A DNA stretch of 64,000 nucleotides from Rubrivivax sp. GTDB lineage: Bacteria; Pseudomonadota; Gammaproteobacteria; Burkholderiales; Burkholderiaceae_C. Every line of letters starts with the position of its first letter. Position 1 is the stretch's first letter. Of the stretch, positions 31,749 to 40,984 are shown piece after piece. The DNA lies in NCBI GenBank assembly GCA_022842305.1, contig JALHPY010000012.1:1-64000 (forward strand), written 5' to 3'. The translations under genes and the position numbers were made by a program. Under the pieces are notes generated by a model. That model was given only the letters and a program-made list of their open reading frames with translations, did not search any database and was not told the origin of the DNA.

Positions 31749-33053
31749 ATGAACACACATACCCCGCAAGGCCCGACAGGGCACTCCCGTTGCGCGCGAC
31801 GCTTCGGCCGGCGCATGCGCCGGATGGCCGCCGCTGCGCTTTGCGTCGTGGCCGGCGGCGCCGTGGCGCAAGGTGACCCGGGCGCCGCAGAGGCCAGCCC
31901 CTACAGCGCCGGGGTCGCTCTGGGCCTGGAGCACGACGACAACGTCTTTCGCGCCCCGCCGGGCCAGACACAATCAGACCGCCACACCATTGCGCAGCTG
32001 TTCGGCGACATCGATCAGCGCTATGGCCGCCACCGCCTGCTGGCGCATGCAAGCCTGCGTGACAACCAGTACCAGGCCCGGCGCGAGTTGAACAACCTGG
32101 GCTACCGCGCCAGGCTGGGTTGGACCGGGTCCACCGAGGGTGAGATTTCGTGGAACCTGTCGCACGAGACCGAGCGCAAGCTCGCGTCCTATGGCACGGT
32201 GCGCGACCCCGCCTTCCGTGGCGCCAACATCGAGACCCTAGACCAGACGCTGGCCGGCGCGCAGCTGGGCCTGCAGGCGCAATGGGTGGTGAACCTGGCC
32301 CTGGGCCATCGCCGCGTCCAGCACACGGCCCAGGCTTTCGAACTTGAACAGATCACGCAGGACAGCGCAGGCATCGGCCTGCAGTGGCACCCGCTGGGGC
32401 CCGTCAGCGCCAGCGTGGGCCCGCGCTTCACGCGGGGCCGGGTACCGATGGCCAGCGACGGGGTGGATCGCGGCTTCGAGCGGCGCGATATCGACTTCGG
32501 CCTGCACTGGACCGTCACCGGCCAGAGCGCGTTGCACGCGCGCCTGAGCCTCACGCAGCAAAGCCAGGCGGCGGCGGCCGGGGGTGATTTCAACGGCGCC
32601 ACGGGCCAGATGGACTGGCAATGGACGGTGTCGGGCAAGACCCGGGTGAACGTGGCGCTGAGCCGCGAGACCGGCAGCGAGACCACCTTCTTCGCGCCGG
32701 CCGGTGGCGCACAGACCCTGCGCGGCAGCGGCGACAACAGCCAGCTGACCACGGCGTTGCGCGCACAGGCGGCGCACGACCTGACGGGCAAGATCGCGCT
32801 GGGCCTGGAACTGCAATCCGCACACCGCGAACTGGCCGCCAGCAGCCTGGCAGGTGACGGCAGCATTCTGCGCAGCAGCGGCAGCGACCGCAGCACGCTC
32901 GTGCGCCTGGGTCTGCGCTACGCCCCCACGCGCAGCACGGCGCTGGCCTGCAGCCTGGGACACGAGCGCCGCGAATCGCAGACGCCGCTGTCGCAGGGCT
33001 ACCGCGCCACCACGGCCGGCTGCAACGCGCAACTCACGCTGCGCTGGAGCTGA
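31749..33053 (+). CDS. epsL: EpsL-like outer membrane beta-barrel of exopolysaccharide cluster
   Basis: A 434-residue exported protein: basic start then signal peptide (MAAAALCVVAGGAVAQ), followed by long alternating beta-strand sequence (AGVALGLEHDDNVFRAP, GYRARLGWTGSTEGEISWNLSHE, VNLALGHRRVQHT ... TLRWS) ending in an aromatic/serine C terminus of barrel type. The motif GLEHDDNVFR matches surface barrels found at the edge of methanolan-like eps loci (EpsL/VpsM-like). Probably assists export or surface attachment of the polymer. The symbol is by position and general resemblance. Confidence 0.68.
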   Translation: MNTHTPQGPTGHSRCARRFGRRMRRMAAAALCVVAGGAVAQGDPGAAEASPYSAGVALGLEHDDNVFRAPPGQTQSDRHTIAQLFGDIDQRYGRHRLLAHASLRDNQYQARRELNNLGYRARLGWTGSTEGEISWNLSHETERKLASYGTVRDPAFRGANIETLDQTLAGAQLGLQAQWVVNLALGHRRVQHTAQAFELEQITQDSAGIGLQWHPLGPVSASVGPRFTRGRVPMASDGVDRGFERRDIDFGLHWTVTGQSALHARLSLTQQSQAAAAGGDFNGATGQMDWQWTVSGKTRVNVALSRETGSETTFFAPAGGAQTLRGSGDNSQLTTALRAQAAHDLTGKIALGLELQSAHRELAASSLAGDGSILRSSGSDRSTLVRLGLRYAPTRSTALACSLGHERRESQTPLSQGYRATTAGCNAQLTLRWS

Positions 33054-33109
33054 GGCGCATGCGACAGCCCGCGCCAGGCCGGCGCAGCGCGTTCAGCGGC
33101 GCCGGTCGG

Positions 33110-33964
33110 TCAGAACAGGCTCTCGCGCACGAACACCACGTCGCCGTCCTGCAGCCGGTCGGCCAGGTCGGGCTCGAGCTTCTGCAGTTGGCCTGCGGTG
33201 TCGCGGCGGTGCACGCGCAGGCCGCGCAGCGTGCCGCGCAGGGTGACGCCGCCGCTGGCGGCCACGGCCTGCATGGCGCTCATGTCACGCTCCAGACGGA
33301 AGGTGCCGGGCTTCTGCACCTCACCGTGCACGTAGATCATGGGCGGGCGGCCGACGAACAGCACATCGCCGCTGCGCATGACGGGGTCGATGCCGCTGGG
33401 CAGGCGCCCGTACAGGGCCGGCAGGTCGACCTCGGTGCGAAAGGCCATGCCATTGCGTTCGCCGCTGAGCGTGACGATGTCGTTGGCGCCCGGGGCCAGG
33501 CCGCCGGCCAGCGCCAGCAGCTCCGACAGGCGCATGCCCACCACGTCAAGGGGGAAGCGGCCGGGCTTGTTGACCAGACCCAGCACCGAGACCTGGTTGC
33601 CCCGCACCTGCAGCAGCAGCACCGTGACCTGAGGCTTTTGCAGGAAGTCGCCTTCGCGCAGGCCGCGGGTGATCTCGGCTTCGGCCTGCGCCACCGACAG
33701 ACCGCCCAGCTTGACCTCGCCCAGCAAGGGGAAGCTGATATTGCCGCTCTCGGCCACGCGTGTTTCGAGCGTCAGGTCGGGGTTCTGGAACACGGCGATG
33801 CGCACCAGGTCGCCGGCGCCGATCTGGTAATTGGCCGGCGCATCGGCGGCGTAGGCGGGCTGCAGGCCGATGCACAGCCAGGCCAGTGCGGCGGCCAGCG
33901 CGAAGCCCAGCCGTGCGGCTGCGGCACTGAAGACGGGCCGCAAGGGGCGCAAGAAGATGAACAT
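33110..33964 (-). CDS. epsE: Polysaccharide export outer membrane protein (EpsE/Wza family)
   Basis: A 284-residue exported protein. Signal peptide (VFSAAAARLGFALAAALAWLCIGLQPAYA), Poly_export domain (YQIGAGDLVRIAVFQNPDLTLETRVAESGNISFPLLGEVKLGGLSVAQAE) and SLBB domains (VSVLGLVNKPGRFPL; IYVHGEVQKPGTFRLE). It is expected to form the outer-membrane and periplasmic channel for the exopolysaccharide together with EpsF/EpsG. No lipobox cysteine is seen, unlike classic Wza. It is transcribed opposite to epsF. A TTGACA at 34088-34093 and TATGCT at 34075-34080 (reverse strand) lie in its upstream region but are too close to form one promoter. Confidence 0.88.
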   Translation of the reverse strand: MFIFLRPLRPVFSAAAARLGFALAAALAWLCIGLQPAYAADAPANYQIGAGDLVRIAVFQNPDLTLETRVAESGNISFPLLGEVKLGGLSVAQAEAEITRGLREGDFLQKPQVTVLLLQVRGNQVSVLGLVNKPGRFPLDVVGMRLSELLALAGGLAPGANDIVTLSGERNGMAFRTEVDLPALYGRLPSGIDPVMRSGDVLFVGRPPMIYVHGEVQKPGTFRLERDMSAMQAVAASGGVTLRGTLRGLRVHRRDTAGQLQKLEPDLADRLQDGDVVFVRESLF

Positions 33965-34105
33965 GGTGAAGGAGCCTGGGGTGTGGGAGAAACGCGGGCC
34001 GTGCGACGCGAGCGCGACCGCCAGGACTGCCACATCGCAGGATCTTGCTTTCAACCCGGCGATCTGGTGCGCCGAGCATAGCACAATTGTCAAGCCATGC
34101 AGCGG

Positions 34106-34134
34106 CCCCGGCGTGGCCAGGGGCCACACCGGGG
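34106..34134 (-). terminator. Hairpin terminator after first GH16 gene
   Basis: CCCCGG-c-GTGGCC / GGCCAC-a-CCGGGG with a 3-base loop: 12 paired bases and one mismatch. It begins 16 bp beyond the GH16 stop on the reverse strand and separates it from the export gene. Confidence 0.6.
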
Positions 34135-34149
34135 TCGGGGGCAGTGCTC

Positions 34150-35658
34150 TCAGGGCAGCTTGCTGTAGGCGCGCACCCAGTCGATCTGCAGCGACTGCGG
34201 CAGCGCCGCGTCGTCGATGCCGTGGCGGCCCGCCCAGGACCCGCCCACGGCCAGGTTCAGCAGGATGTGCGCCGGCCCGGCCAGCGTGCCGTCAGGGAAG
34301 TTCCAGCGGTAGCTTCTGGTGTAGATCTTGCGGCCGTCCAGGTACATGGTCACCTCGGTCGGTGTCCACTCGGCGCCCACGGTGTGCCAGCCCTCGTCGA
34401 AGTTGTAGGGCGCCCAGAAGTAATTCCACTGGGTGTTGAAGTCCGGATCGACATAGGACAGATCGGAAGGCACGTTGGGCAGGCTGATGACGCCCGAGTG
34501 CAGCATGTTGCGCTTGTCCTCGACGCCGTTGTTGACGAACTCGAAGATGTCGATCTCCGGCGGCCACGCCAGGTCGCCGCTGGCTGAAACGTCCGAGGCC
34601 AGCCAGAAGGCCGGCCACAGGCCCACGCCGCTTGGCATCTTCACGCGGGCCTCGTAGTAGCCGTAGCGGGCGGTCCAGTCCGAGCGGATCACTCCCGACT
34701 CGTAGTTGACGCCCCCTGGGTCGGTGGACGTGACCTTGCGCGCAGTCAGGCTCAGCACGCCGTTGGCCACGCTGTGGTTGTCGTTGTCGCGGTAGCGCTG
34801 CTGCTCGTCGTTCAGGCGGTCCAGCATGCCACCGCCATAGATGTAGCGCGTGAACCACTTCGACCGGTCGAGGCTGCTGCCGCTGAACTCGTCGTTGAAG
34901 GCCAGTGCATAGCCGGCGGGCACGTATGAGTCGGCAGTCGATGTCACGGCCTCGGTCTGCACGATGGGCGTGCGCGCGAGCAGCGACACCGCTTCGACCC
35001 GCAGCCGCGGGCCCGCCGAGTTCAGGGCCACCTCTCCCATGGCGGCATACGGCGGCGCGGTGAAGTCGATGCGGTAGACCTGGTAATCGGCCGAGACCAC
35101 GGCGGCCTGGTGGCTGCGGATCAGCTCCGAACCGGCAGGCCGGCGGAACTGCACGCTCAAGCGTGCGGGCGCGCCCGCGGACTCCAGGCGCGCCGTCACC
35201 AGCAGCGTGTACGAGCGGCCCGCCACCAGTGATGGCGCGGCGATGCGCTGGGTGGCGCCGCCACCGATGCTCAGGGCCTGGCCACCGGCGCGCTGCGTGC
35301 TGGCCACCAGCACCGCGTCTTGCGTGTCCCAATGGCCGAGCCCGAGCGAGAATTGGCCGTTGCTCAGCAGCTCGGCCACCTGCGGCGCGGCGGCCGGTGC
35401 TGCGGCCGGTGCTGCGGCCACTTGCGGCGCTGCGGCCGGCGGTGCGGCTACCTGCGGTGCGACGGCCGGCGGCGCAGCCACTTGCGGTGCGGTCGCCGGC
35501 GGATCGGTCTGTACCGGCAAGGCCAATGGTGTGGGGCTTGCGCGGGTGTCCTGCGTCTCAGCAGCGACACTGTCACCGCCACCGCAGCCGGCGCTCAGCA
35601 GCAGACAAGCGCTGGCCAGGGCGACGGTGGCAGCATGCAAGGCGTTCATAGGGGTCAT
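34150..35658 (-). CDS. GH16 glycoside hydrolase lipoprotein
   Basis: A 502-residue protein: lipoprotein signal ending LSAGC (C25), a Pro/Ala/Gln/Val repeat linker (about 50-100), a carbohydrate-binding-like beta domain (NGQFSLGLGHWDTQDA ... RIDFTAPPYAAMGEVALNSAG), and a C-terminal GH16 catalytic domain with FNDEFSG, WLASD and WPPEIDIFEF, where E368, D370 and E373 form the ExDxxE active site. GH16 enzymes cut beta-1,3/1,4-glucans or galactans. In this locus it probably trims or releases the exopolysaccharide. AGGAAG precedes ATG 35658. Divergent from epsF. Confidence 0.87.
   Translation of the reverse strand: MTPMNALHAATVALASACLLLSAGCGGGDSVAAETQDTRASPTPLALPVQTDPPATAPQVAAPPAVAPQVAAPPAAAPQVAAAPAAAPAAAPQVAELLSNGQFSLGLGHWDTQDAVLVASTQRAGGQALSIGGGATQRIAAPSLVAGRSYTLLVTARLESAGAPARLSVQFRRPAGSELIRSHQAAVVSADYQVYRIDFTAPPYAAMGEVALNSAGPRLRVEAVSLLARTPIVQTEAVTSTADSYVPAGYALAFNDEFSGSSLDRSKWFTRYIYGGGMLDRLNDEQQRYRDNDNHSVANGVLSLTARKVTSTDPGGVNYESGVIRSDWTARYGYYEARVKMPSGVGLWPAFWLASDVSASGDLAWPPEIDIFEFVNNGVEDKRNMLHSGVISLPNVPSDLSYVDPDFNTQWNYFWAPYNFDEGWHTVGAEWTPTEVTMYLDGRKIYTRSYRWNFPDGTLAGPAHILLNLAVGGSWAGRHGIDDAALPQSLQIDWVRAYSKLP
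35375..35508 (-). repeat. Imperfect repeat coding a Pro-Gln-Val-Ala linker
   Basis: Four to five in-frame copies of a 24-27 bp unit coding APQVAAPPA-type peptides in the GH16 lipoprotein. It makes a flexible tether between the lipid anchor and the catalytic part. Confidence 0.7.
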
Positions 35659-36174
35659 GTAGCTTCCTGGATCGGTGGCCGACGGCAGGCTGGACACAGC
35701 TGAAGGCGGCCTGTAGAAGAGGCTGCGTTGTCCGCGCAGCAGAGGTGTGCAGCCACTCTGGCCGGCCGCCCGCCGCAGCTGGTTTGGGCAGGTAAGCCGG
35801 CGCAGCACCTGTCTGACGCGCAGACTGCGTTCGTCGGCGCACAGACAGGCTGCTGGGTTCGTGCATTGCCGCACCCACAGGCCCCTAGCTGGCCGGGGCC
35901 CGCGGCGCGTCAGCGCGCGGGGCACCAGCGCGCGAGCGGCACCCCGCCCCGGCCAGCCGACGAGGACACCTCCGCTCACAAACCAGCCTGGCTGCTGACG
36001 ATTGCAGCGTGGGCCAGCGCACTGACGTTCGACAGCACACGCAACAGACTTCGGGTGCCCGTGGCGGTGCCCTGCTGCATCGCCCCGGGGCATCCGCTCA
36101 GGCGCCCAGGGCGTGCGGCTTTCGGTCGAGGCAACGATGCTGCGGCCCCACCCCTGTTTGAAGGCGGATATGCG
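35659..36174. other. Divergent intergenic region, GH16 / epsF
   Basis: 516 bp with no supported gene, containing several GTCTG/CAGAC inverted repeats (for example around 35810-35825), a dyad copy at 35828-35843 and a weak one at 36026-36041 (CGTTCG-ACAG-CACACG). It probably carries the main promoter for the forward eps genes. Confidence 0.5.
35828..35843 (+). promoter_or_regulatory. Putative Crp/Fnr-type operator, copy 11
   Basis: CGTTCG-TCGG-CGCACA followed by GACA. It lies 170 bp before the reverse GH16 start and 332 bp before epsF, so which gene it serves is unclear. Confidence 0.38.
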
Positions 36175-37566
36175 ATGGACATTTCAAGGCTGATGGCCGT
36201 GCTGGCGGCCCGCTGGCGGGCCGCGACCGGGGCCCTGCTGGCCGTGCTGGCGCTTACCCTGGCGGCGCACTACGCATTGCCCCCGCGCTACACCGCCAAC
36301 GCCGCCATCGTGCTGGACGTGCGCGGCCTGAACCCCGTGCTGGGCGTGGCTGAAGCGCACACCGTGGTGCCCCGCAACGTGCTGGGCACGCAGGCCAGCA
36401 TGGTGCGCAGCGACGGTGTCGCGCGCAAGGTGGTGCGCCGGCTCGACCTGGTGCATGACCCGCGGCTGCACGCCGCCTGGCAAGACCAGGCCCAGGGCCA
36501 GGGCGACGCCGAGGCCTGGATCGCGCGGCAGCTGTTGAAGTCGCTGGACGTGCGGCCCGCTGCGGAAGACAGCAACGTGCTGGACATCCAGTACTCGGGG
36601 CCCGACGCGGCCCAGGCGGCGGCCATCGTCAACGCCTTCTCCGAGGTCTACCTGGCCACCGCGCTGGGGCTGCGCAGCGACCCCGCGCGCATCTCCGCGG
36701 CCTTCTTCACCGAGCAGGCCAAGACCCTGCGTGAGCAGCTCGAGGTGGCGCAGACGCGGCTGTCCCAGTACCAGCGGGAGAACGGCATCGTCGGCGGCGA
36801 CGAACGCCTGGACGTCGAGACCTCGTCGCTCAACGAGCTGAGCCTGCGGCAGATCGAGGCCCGGGCGCAGCGCATCGAATCGTCTTCGCGCAGCGAGCAG
36901 GCCCAGGGCCGTGCCGGCGACAGCCCTGACGTGCTGGTCAGTCCGGTGGTGCAGCAGTTGCTGTCCAGCCTGGCCGTGGCGCAGGCACGCCTGAAGGTGG
37001 CCAAGGGCAGCATGGGCTCGCGGCACCCGCAGCTGGTGGCCATCGAGGCCGAGGTGGCGCAGGTACGCGCCGAGCTCGACCAGGAAGTGGCGCGCGCCGC
37101 CGCGTCGCTGAAGATGAGCGCCAGCATCAATGAACAGCGCGAGAACTCGATCCGCGGCAGCCTGGAAGCACAGCGGCGGCGCGTGCTGCAACTGAAGAGC
37201 GCACGCGACGGCATGGCCGTGCTGGAGCGCGACGCCGAAGGCGCACGCAAGGCCTACGAGCAGGTGCAGCTGCGGCTGGTGCAGACCAGCCAGGAAGGCA
37301 GCAGCCCCAGCCCCGAGGCCAGCATCCTGACGGTGGGCGTGGCTCCGTCCGAATCTTCGCGCCCGGGTCTGATGCTGCTGGTGCCGCTGGGCCTGGCGCT
37401 GGGGTCGGTGCTGGGCCTGCTGGTGGCGCTGGGCCTGGACCGCCGCCGGCCGCTGATCCACTACACGGCCGATCTGCCGCACTGGGGCGTGCCGCTGCTG
37501 GCCGTGGTGCCGCATGCGCGCCTGCCAAGCCGCGGCGCCATGCCCGCCCTGGGGGCAGCCGCATGA
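36175..37566 (+). CDS. epsF: Chain-length determinant protein EpsF (Wzz/PCP family)
   Basis: A 463-residue inner-membrane protein: start MDISRLMAVLAARWRAATGALLAVLALTLA with first membrane helix, periplasmic Wzz part, long coiled coil (about 180-350: TEQAKTLREQLEVAQTRLSQYQRENG ... RRRVLQLKSARDGMAVLERDAEG), GNVR-like region and a second helix (LMLLVPLGLALGSVLGLLVALGLD). It controls polymer length and contacts the cytoplasmic kinase. Its stop overlaps epsG by ATGA. The ATG at 36175 gives the usual start. Confidence 0.9.
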   Translation: MDISRLMAVLAARWRAATGALLAVLALTLAAHYALPPRYTANAAIVLDVRGLNPVLGVAEAHTVVPRNVLGTQASMVRSDGVARKVVRRLDLVHDPRLHAAWQDQAQGQGDAEAWIARQLLKSLDVRPAAEDSNVLDIQYSGPDAAQAAAIVNAFSEVYLATALGLRSDPARISAAFFTEQAKTLREQLEVAQTRLSQYQRENGIVGGDERLDVETSSLNELSLRQIEARAQRIESSSRSEQAQGRAGDSPDVLVSPVVQQLLSSLAVAQARLKVAKGSMGSRHPQLVAIEAEVAQVRAELDQEVARAAASLKMSASINEQRENSIRGSLEAQRRRVLQLKSARDGMAVLERDAEGARKAYEQVQLRLVQTSQEGSSPSPEASILTVGVAPSESSRPGLMLLVPLGLALGSVLGLLVALGLDRRRPLIHYTADLPHWGVPLLAVVPHARLPSRGAMPALGAAA

Positions 37567-38453
37567 ACGCGCCCGAAGTCCGCCTGCGCGACCCGGCCAC
37601 GCCGCTGCGGACCGCCGCCGCTGTGCCCATCAACAAACCCATCGGCATGCGCCTGGTGGAGATGGGCCGCATCAAGGAGACCGACATCCCCACCATCGCC
37701 CAGGCGCAACGCGCCTCGCAGCTGCGCTTTGGCGAGACCGCGATGCAGCTGGGCCTGGTGAGCCGCTACGACGTGGCCGACGCGCTGGCACGCCAGCGCA
37801 TGTTCCCGGGCCCGCCGCGCTGGGCCGAGGGCAGTGAACTCGCCATCACCACGGCTTCCACCCTGCCGGTGGCCGAGGCCATCCGCACCCTGCGCGCCCA
37901 GCTGGCGCTGCGGTGGATGGGGCAGCACCAGCCCCAGCTGCTCAGCGTGGTCAGCGCCAGCCGCGGCGAGGGCCGCAGCTTTGTCGCCGCCAACCTGGCA
38001 GTGGCCTTCGCGCAGCTGCGCGAGCGCACCCTGCTCATCGACATGGACCTGCGCCATGCGCGCCAGCACCGCATCTTCCGCGTCGGCAACGAACAGGGGC
38101 TCAGCACCCTGGTCAGCGACGGCAGCAATGGCCAGGAGGTGCAAGCCATCGAGGGCTACGAGACGCTCAGCCTGTTGACGGCCGGGCCGCGGCCAGCGAA
38201 CCCGCAGGAACTGCTGGCGGCGCGCGCCATGGCGCCGGTGCTGGAAAAGGTGCGCGAGCGTTACGACATCGTCATCGTCGACACGCCGGCCTGGTCCTGC
38301 GGTGCCGATGCGCAGATCGTCAGCGCGCAGACCGGACAGGCGCTGCTGGTCAGTGCGCCTGGCATGTCCACCCGCGACGAGACCGGGCACCTGGTCGACG
38401 CCTTGCGGCAAGTGGGCGTGTCCATCGTCGGCGCCGCCGTCAACCACCGCTGA
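37563..38453 (+). CDS. epsG: EpsG-type BY-kinase/chain-length ATPase with variant Walker A
   Basis: A 296-residue cytoplasmic protein. N-terminal domain resembles the type II secretion ATPase N-domain (IGMRLVEMGRIKETDIPTIAQAQ, MQLGLVSRYDVADALARQR). The C-terminal P-loop ATPase carries SASRGEGRSFVAANLA, where the invariant Walker A lysine is R138, Walker A' LLIDMDLR (D160, D162) and IVIVDTPAW. The usual C-terminal tyrosine cluster is absent, so autophosphorylation in the classic sense is doubtful. I believe GEGRS is frequent in this EpsG subfamily. Coupled to epsF by a 4-bp overlap. Confidence 0.87.
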   Translation: MNAPEVRLRDPATPLRTAAAVPINKPIGMRLVEMGRIKETDIPTIAQAQRASQLRFGETAMQLGLVSRYDVADALARQRMFPGPPRWAEGSELAITTASTLPVAEAIRTLRAQLALRWMGQHQPQLLSVVSASRGEGRSFVAANLAVAFAQLRERTLLIDMDLRHARQHRIFRVGNEQGLSTLVSDGSNGQEVQAIEGYETLSLLTAGPRPANPQELLAARAMAPVLEKVRERYDIVIVDTPAWSCGADAQIVSAQTGQALLVSAPGMSTRDETGHLVDALRQVGVSIVGAAVNHR

Positions 38454-38465
38454 CCGGCCAGCGGC

Positions 38466-39809
38466 TTGGCCACCATCGAGTTCTCTGCGCCGCCCGTCGC
38501 CCCGCCTGCCGGGCACGCACCGGCGCACCCGGTGGCCGCGCGCGCGTCAGGCAGCGCACGGGACTGGGGGCGGGTGGCGCTGCAGTACACCCCCATCGTT
38601 GCCGTCACGCTGCTGGCCAAGCTGTCGCTGCCGCCGCTCGCACCCCTGGGCCTGGGCCTGGACCTGCCGCTGATCGTGGGCGCCACGCTGGTGGGCCTGG
38701 CCAGCGGCCTGCTGCGGGTGCACACCGGGCGGCTGATGGTCTACCTGGCCATGCTGGCCTGGCTGGGCTGCACGCAGCTGTTTCGCGCGGCGCCGTTCTC
38801 GGCCACGTCCATCGCGTTGCTGGCCACGCTGTTCCTGCCGCTGACCTTGCAACTGCGGGCACCGTCGACTGCAGCAGATGGCGCGCAGCGGTTGCCGACT
38901 GCGACGCCACCGCTGGCCGGTGCCTTGCGTGCCCTGTCCGGCCTGGCGACCTTCTTCGCCGCCTGCGGCGTGTTGCAGTTCGGCCTGCAGTACGTGGTGG
39001 GCCCGGCGGCGGCGTTTCCCATGGAACACGGGGTGCCTGCGTCCTGGCTGATCGAGAAGTTCAACCCGCTGATCCCCGTGGTCTATGGCGGCGCCACTTT
39101 CAAGTCCAACGGCGTCTTCTTCCTCGAGCCCTCCTTCTTCAGCCAGTTCATGGCCTTGGGCCTGCTGCTGGAGCTTTCGCAACGCAGCCGGCTGTGGCGG
39201 GTGGCGCTGCTGGTGGCCGCGTTGGCGGTCAGCTACTCGGGCACCGGCCTGATCGTGGCTGCCGCCGGCCTGCTGGGGCTGGTGGTGGTGAAGGGCCGCT
39301 GGGACCTGCTGCTGCTGGGTGCCCTGGTGGCGCTGGTGCTGGTGGTAATGGGAAAACTGATGGGCGACCTGCTGCCGCTGCAGCCGATTCTGAGCCGTGC
39401 CAGTGAGTTCCAGTCGGTGCACTCCAGCGGTTCGGCGCGTTTCGTGGCCTGGATCGACATGTTCAACCTGCAATGGTGGCCGCAGCCCGAGCGCGTGCTG
39501 TTCGGCGCCGGCGCTGGCAGCTTTGCGACCCATGCCGCCCTGGCGCGGCAACCCACGGCGGAAATGTCGTTCTCGAAGATGCTGTTCGAGTACGGCGTCA
39601 CCGGCGCCCTGCTCTTCTTCGGCTTTCTGGTCTACGCCTTCAACAGCGTGCGCGCCCCCCTGGGCTTGCGCCTGGGTCTGTGCGCCACGCTGCTGGTCAA
39701 CGGCGCCTTTGCCACCTTCCCGGTGGGCATCGCGGCCAGCATCCTGCTGTGGCCGGCGACTGCCGCCGGGCGCGGCGGCCCCACCTGGTTCAGGAGACCA
39801 CCGTCATGA
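38466..39809 (+). CDS. O-antigen ligase/polymerase-like membrane protein (Wzy-like)
   Basis: A 447-residue multi-pass membrane protein, around ten hydrophobic helices, with a periplasmic loop containing FFLEPSFFSQFMALGLLLELS and SARFVAWIDMFNLQWW and FEYGVTGALLFF, all typical of the Wzy_C/O-antigen-ligase superfamily. It likely polymerises exopolysaccharide repeat units at the periplasmic face. Start is TTG 38466, 12 bp after epsG; no good ATG is available nearby. It overlaps the following glycosyltransferase by ATGA. Confidence 0.82.
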   Translation: MATIEFSAPPVAPPAGHAPAHPVAARASGSARDWGRVALQYTPIVAVTLLAKLSLPPLAPLGLGLDLPLIVGATLVGLASGLLRVHTGRLMVYLAMLAWLGCTQLFRAAPFSATSIALLATLFLPLTLQLRAPSTAADGAQRLPTATPPLAGALRALSGLATFFAACGVLQFGLQYVVGPAAAFPMEHGVPASWLIEKFNPLIPVVYGGATFKSNGVFFLEPSFFSQFMALGLLLELSQRSRLWRVALLVAALAVSYSGTGLIVAAAGLLGLVVVKGRWDLLLLGALVALVLVVMGKLMGDLLPLQPILSRASEFQSVHSSGSARFVAWIDMFNLQWWPQPERVLFGAGAGSFATHAALARQPTAEMSFSKMLFEYGVTGALLFFGFLVYAFNSVRAPLGLRLGLCATLLVNGAFATFPVGIAASILLWPATAAGRGGPTWFRRPPS

Positions 39810-40984
39810 CACCCCTCGTCCTGCTGCTGGTGCTGATCGGCAGCCTTGCGCTGCTGCTCGCGCTGCACCCCTTCGTCACCTATCCGCTGTCGCTGCTGGC
39901 CGTGCGGCGCTGGCAGGCGCGCTCGCCGCCGCCACTGCGGCCCGCCGGCCCGCCGCTGGCACCGGCACCGACGCCCAGCTTCGCCATCTGCACCTGCGCC
40001 TACAACGAGGCCCGCGTCATCGAGGCCAAGCTGCTCAACCTGATAGCCCTGCGCGACGTGCATCCCACGCTGGACATCCTGGTCTATGTCGATGCCTCCA
40101 GCGACGACACCGCCGAGATCTGCCGCCGCTACGCCGACCGCATCCAGCTGCACGTGTCCACCCAGCGCACCGGCAAGACGCACGGCATGAACCTGCTGGT
40201 GGCCCGCACGCAGGCCGACATCGTGGTCTTCACCGACGCCAACGTCATGCTCGACCCGCAGGTGCTGACGCGGCTGGAGCCGCATTTCGCCGACCCCGGC
40301 GTGGGCTGCGTCTGCGGCAATCTCATCTACACCAACGCCGCCGACTCCACCACCGCGCGCACCGGTTCGCTGTACTGGCGGCTGGAAGAAGGCATCAAGC
40401 GGCTGGAGACCGACACCGGCTCGGTGATGGGCGCCGATGGTTCGCTGTTCGCCATCCGCCGCGCACTGCACCGGGCGCCGCCCGACCACATCATCGACGA
40501 CATGTACGTGTCCTTCATGGTGCTGTGCGCCGGCCACCGCATCGTGCAGGCCACCGACGTGCGCGCCTACGAGGAATCGGTGTCGTCGATGCGCGAGGAA
40601 TTCCAGCGCAAGGTGCGCATCGCCTGCCAGGCCTTCAACGTCAACCGCCTGCTGTGGCCGCGGCTGAAGCAGCTGCCGGCCCTGTCGCTGTACAAGTACC
40701 TGTCGCACAAGCTGCTGCGCTGGTTCACCATCTACCTGCTGGGTCTGGCCTATGCGGCCTTCACCGCTGCGGCGCTGTTCGCCGGGCTGCCGTTGCTGGC
40801 CGCTGTGATGGTGGTGCTGCTGGCCGCGCTGTGGCTGCTGGGCCACCGCTGGCCGGTGCAGCCGGTGTCGCAGTTGTTCGACATCCTCAGCGCCATGGCC
40901 GGTGCAGGGGTGGGCGTGTGGCGCTCGGTGGCCGGTGACCTGTACCAGACATGGCAGCCGGCAGCGTCGATCCGCAAGCCCTGA
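39806..40984 (+). CDS. Membrane-bound glycosyltransferase family 2
   Basis: A 392-residue protein: N-terminal membrane helix (LVLLLVLIGSLALLLALHPF), GT-A domain with CTCAYNEARVIEAKLLNL, YVDASSDDT, VFTDANVMLD (DxD-like), GADGSLFAIRR, IIDDMYVSFMVL (catalytic DD), and QRKVRIACQAFNVNR (QxxRW-like region), then C-terminal membrane helices. It fits processive or single-addition GT2 enzymes acting at the membrane on lipid-linked sugars. AGGAG precedes ATG 39806. It overlaps the acyltransferase gene by 34 bp. Confidence 0.88.
   Translation: MTPLVLLLVLIGSLALLLALHPFVTYPLSLLAVRRWQARSPPPLRPAGPPLAPAPTPSFAICTCAYNEARVIEAKLLNLIALRDVHPTLDILVYVDASSDDTAEICRRYADRIQLHVSTQRTGKTHGMNLLVARTQADIVVFTDANVMLDPQVLTRLEPHFADPGVGCVCGNLIYTNAADSTTARTGSLYWRLEEGIKRLETDTGSVMGADGSLFAIRRALHRAPPDHIIDDMYVSFMVLCAGHRIVQATDVRAYEESVSSMREEFQRKVRIACQAFNVNRLLWPRLKQLPALSLYKYLSHKLLRWFTIYLLGLAYAAFTAAALFAGLPLLAAVMVVLLAALWLLGHRWPVQPVSQLFDILSAMAGAGVGVWRSVAGDLYQTWQPAASIRKP

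Noticed and set aside
34075-34093. TTGACA and TATGCT as one sigma-70 promoter for the export gene
   Set aside because: Only about 7-8 bp separate the two hexamers, far from the usual 16-18 bp.
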